Below are positions 41,206 through 41,236 of a DNA stretch of 41,236 nt, piece by piece. How positions within the stretch are numbered: position 1 is the stretch's first letter; each line of letters opens with the position of its first letter. A model generated the notes under the pieces. The model saw nothing but the letters and a program-made list of their open reading frames with translations, was not told where the DNA came from and searched no databases. The position numbers and the translations under genes were made by a program. Source of the DNA: Alistipes sp. (lineage in GTDB: Bacteria; Bacteroidota; Bacteroidia; Bacteroidales; Rikenellaceae); contig JAGBXR010000043.1 in NCBI GenBank assembly GCA_017629145.1, positions 1 to 41,236 on the forward strand, given 5' to 3'.

Positions 41206-41236
41206 ATTTTTTATGTTTTGGAATTATAATCGTAAA

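Overview
The window looks like a chromosomal segment of a member of the Bacteroidales; the family cannot be fixed from the sequence alone. The evidence is a SusC/SusD/SusE-type starch locus, lipoprotein signal peptides throughout, DUF4988-type surface lipoproteins, a DUF3127 protein, AT-rich leaders in place of strong Shine-Dalgarno sites, and several promoters matching the Bacteroidetes pattern (TTTG, about 19 bp, TAnnTTTG). Coding DNA is of middling GC and strongly prefers GAG, AAG and CAG. No tRNA, rRNA, CRISPR array, insertion sequence or phage gene was seen.

Layout. 1-410: rplT and its terminator. 410-4580 (minus strand): a small capsule/exopolysaccharide export operon wza-wzc-HAD phosphatase, followed by a short stretch that may hold a gene remnant. 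4600-6755 (minus): a LytS/LytTR-type two-component system. 6804-7157: a 350-bp divergent regulatory region rich in inverted and direct repeats. 7158-22792 (plus): a complete alpha-glucan utilisation locus. It holds an SLC45/GPH-type sugar transporter, SusC, SusD, a multidomain SusE/F-like starch-binding lipoprotein, and four GH13 enzymes (two lipoproteins, one cytoplasmic, one periplasmic neopullulanase-like). 22859-31660: a strong terminator, a clear promoter, and an operon of three paralogous ~100 kDa surface lipoproteins with coiled-coil and DUF4988 N-termini. 31666-33041 (minus): recF and a DUF721/DciA-like gene. 33228-34346 (plus): a membrane TPR protein and a lumazine-synthase-like protein that lacks the family's active-site motifs. 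34501-39235 (plus): alpha/beta hydrolase, membrane-anchored MurF-like ligase, Ddl-like ligase, radical SAM protein and DUF3127 protein. 39505-41205 (minus): a long-chain acyl-CoA synthetase.

How the parts could work together. In the glucan locus, surface SusDE and the lipoprotein amylases would bind and cut starch or glycogen. SusC would import oligosaccharides, the periplasmic GH13 would trim them, the SLC45-type carrier would move them across the inner membrane, and the cytoplasmic GH13 would finish the job. No susR-like regulator is present; the LytTR system faces the locus across a repeat-rich intergenic region and is a candidate regulator. The points most worth a second look are the active-site-less lumazine synthase homologue, the tandem DUF4988 lipoprotein trio with its own operator-like sites, and the membrane MurF-Ddl-hydrolase cluster.
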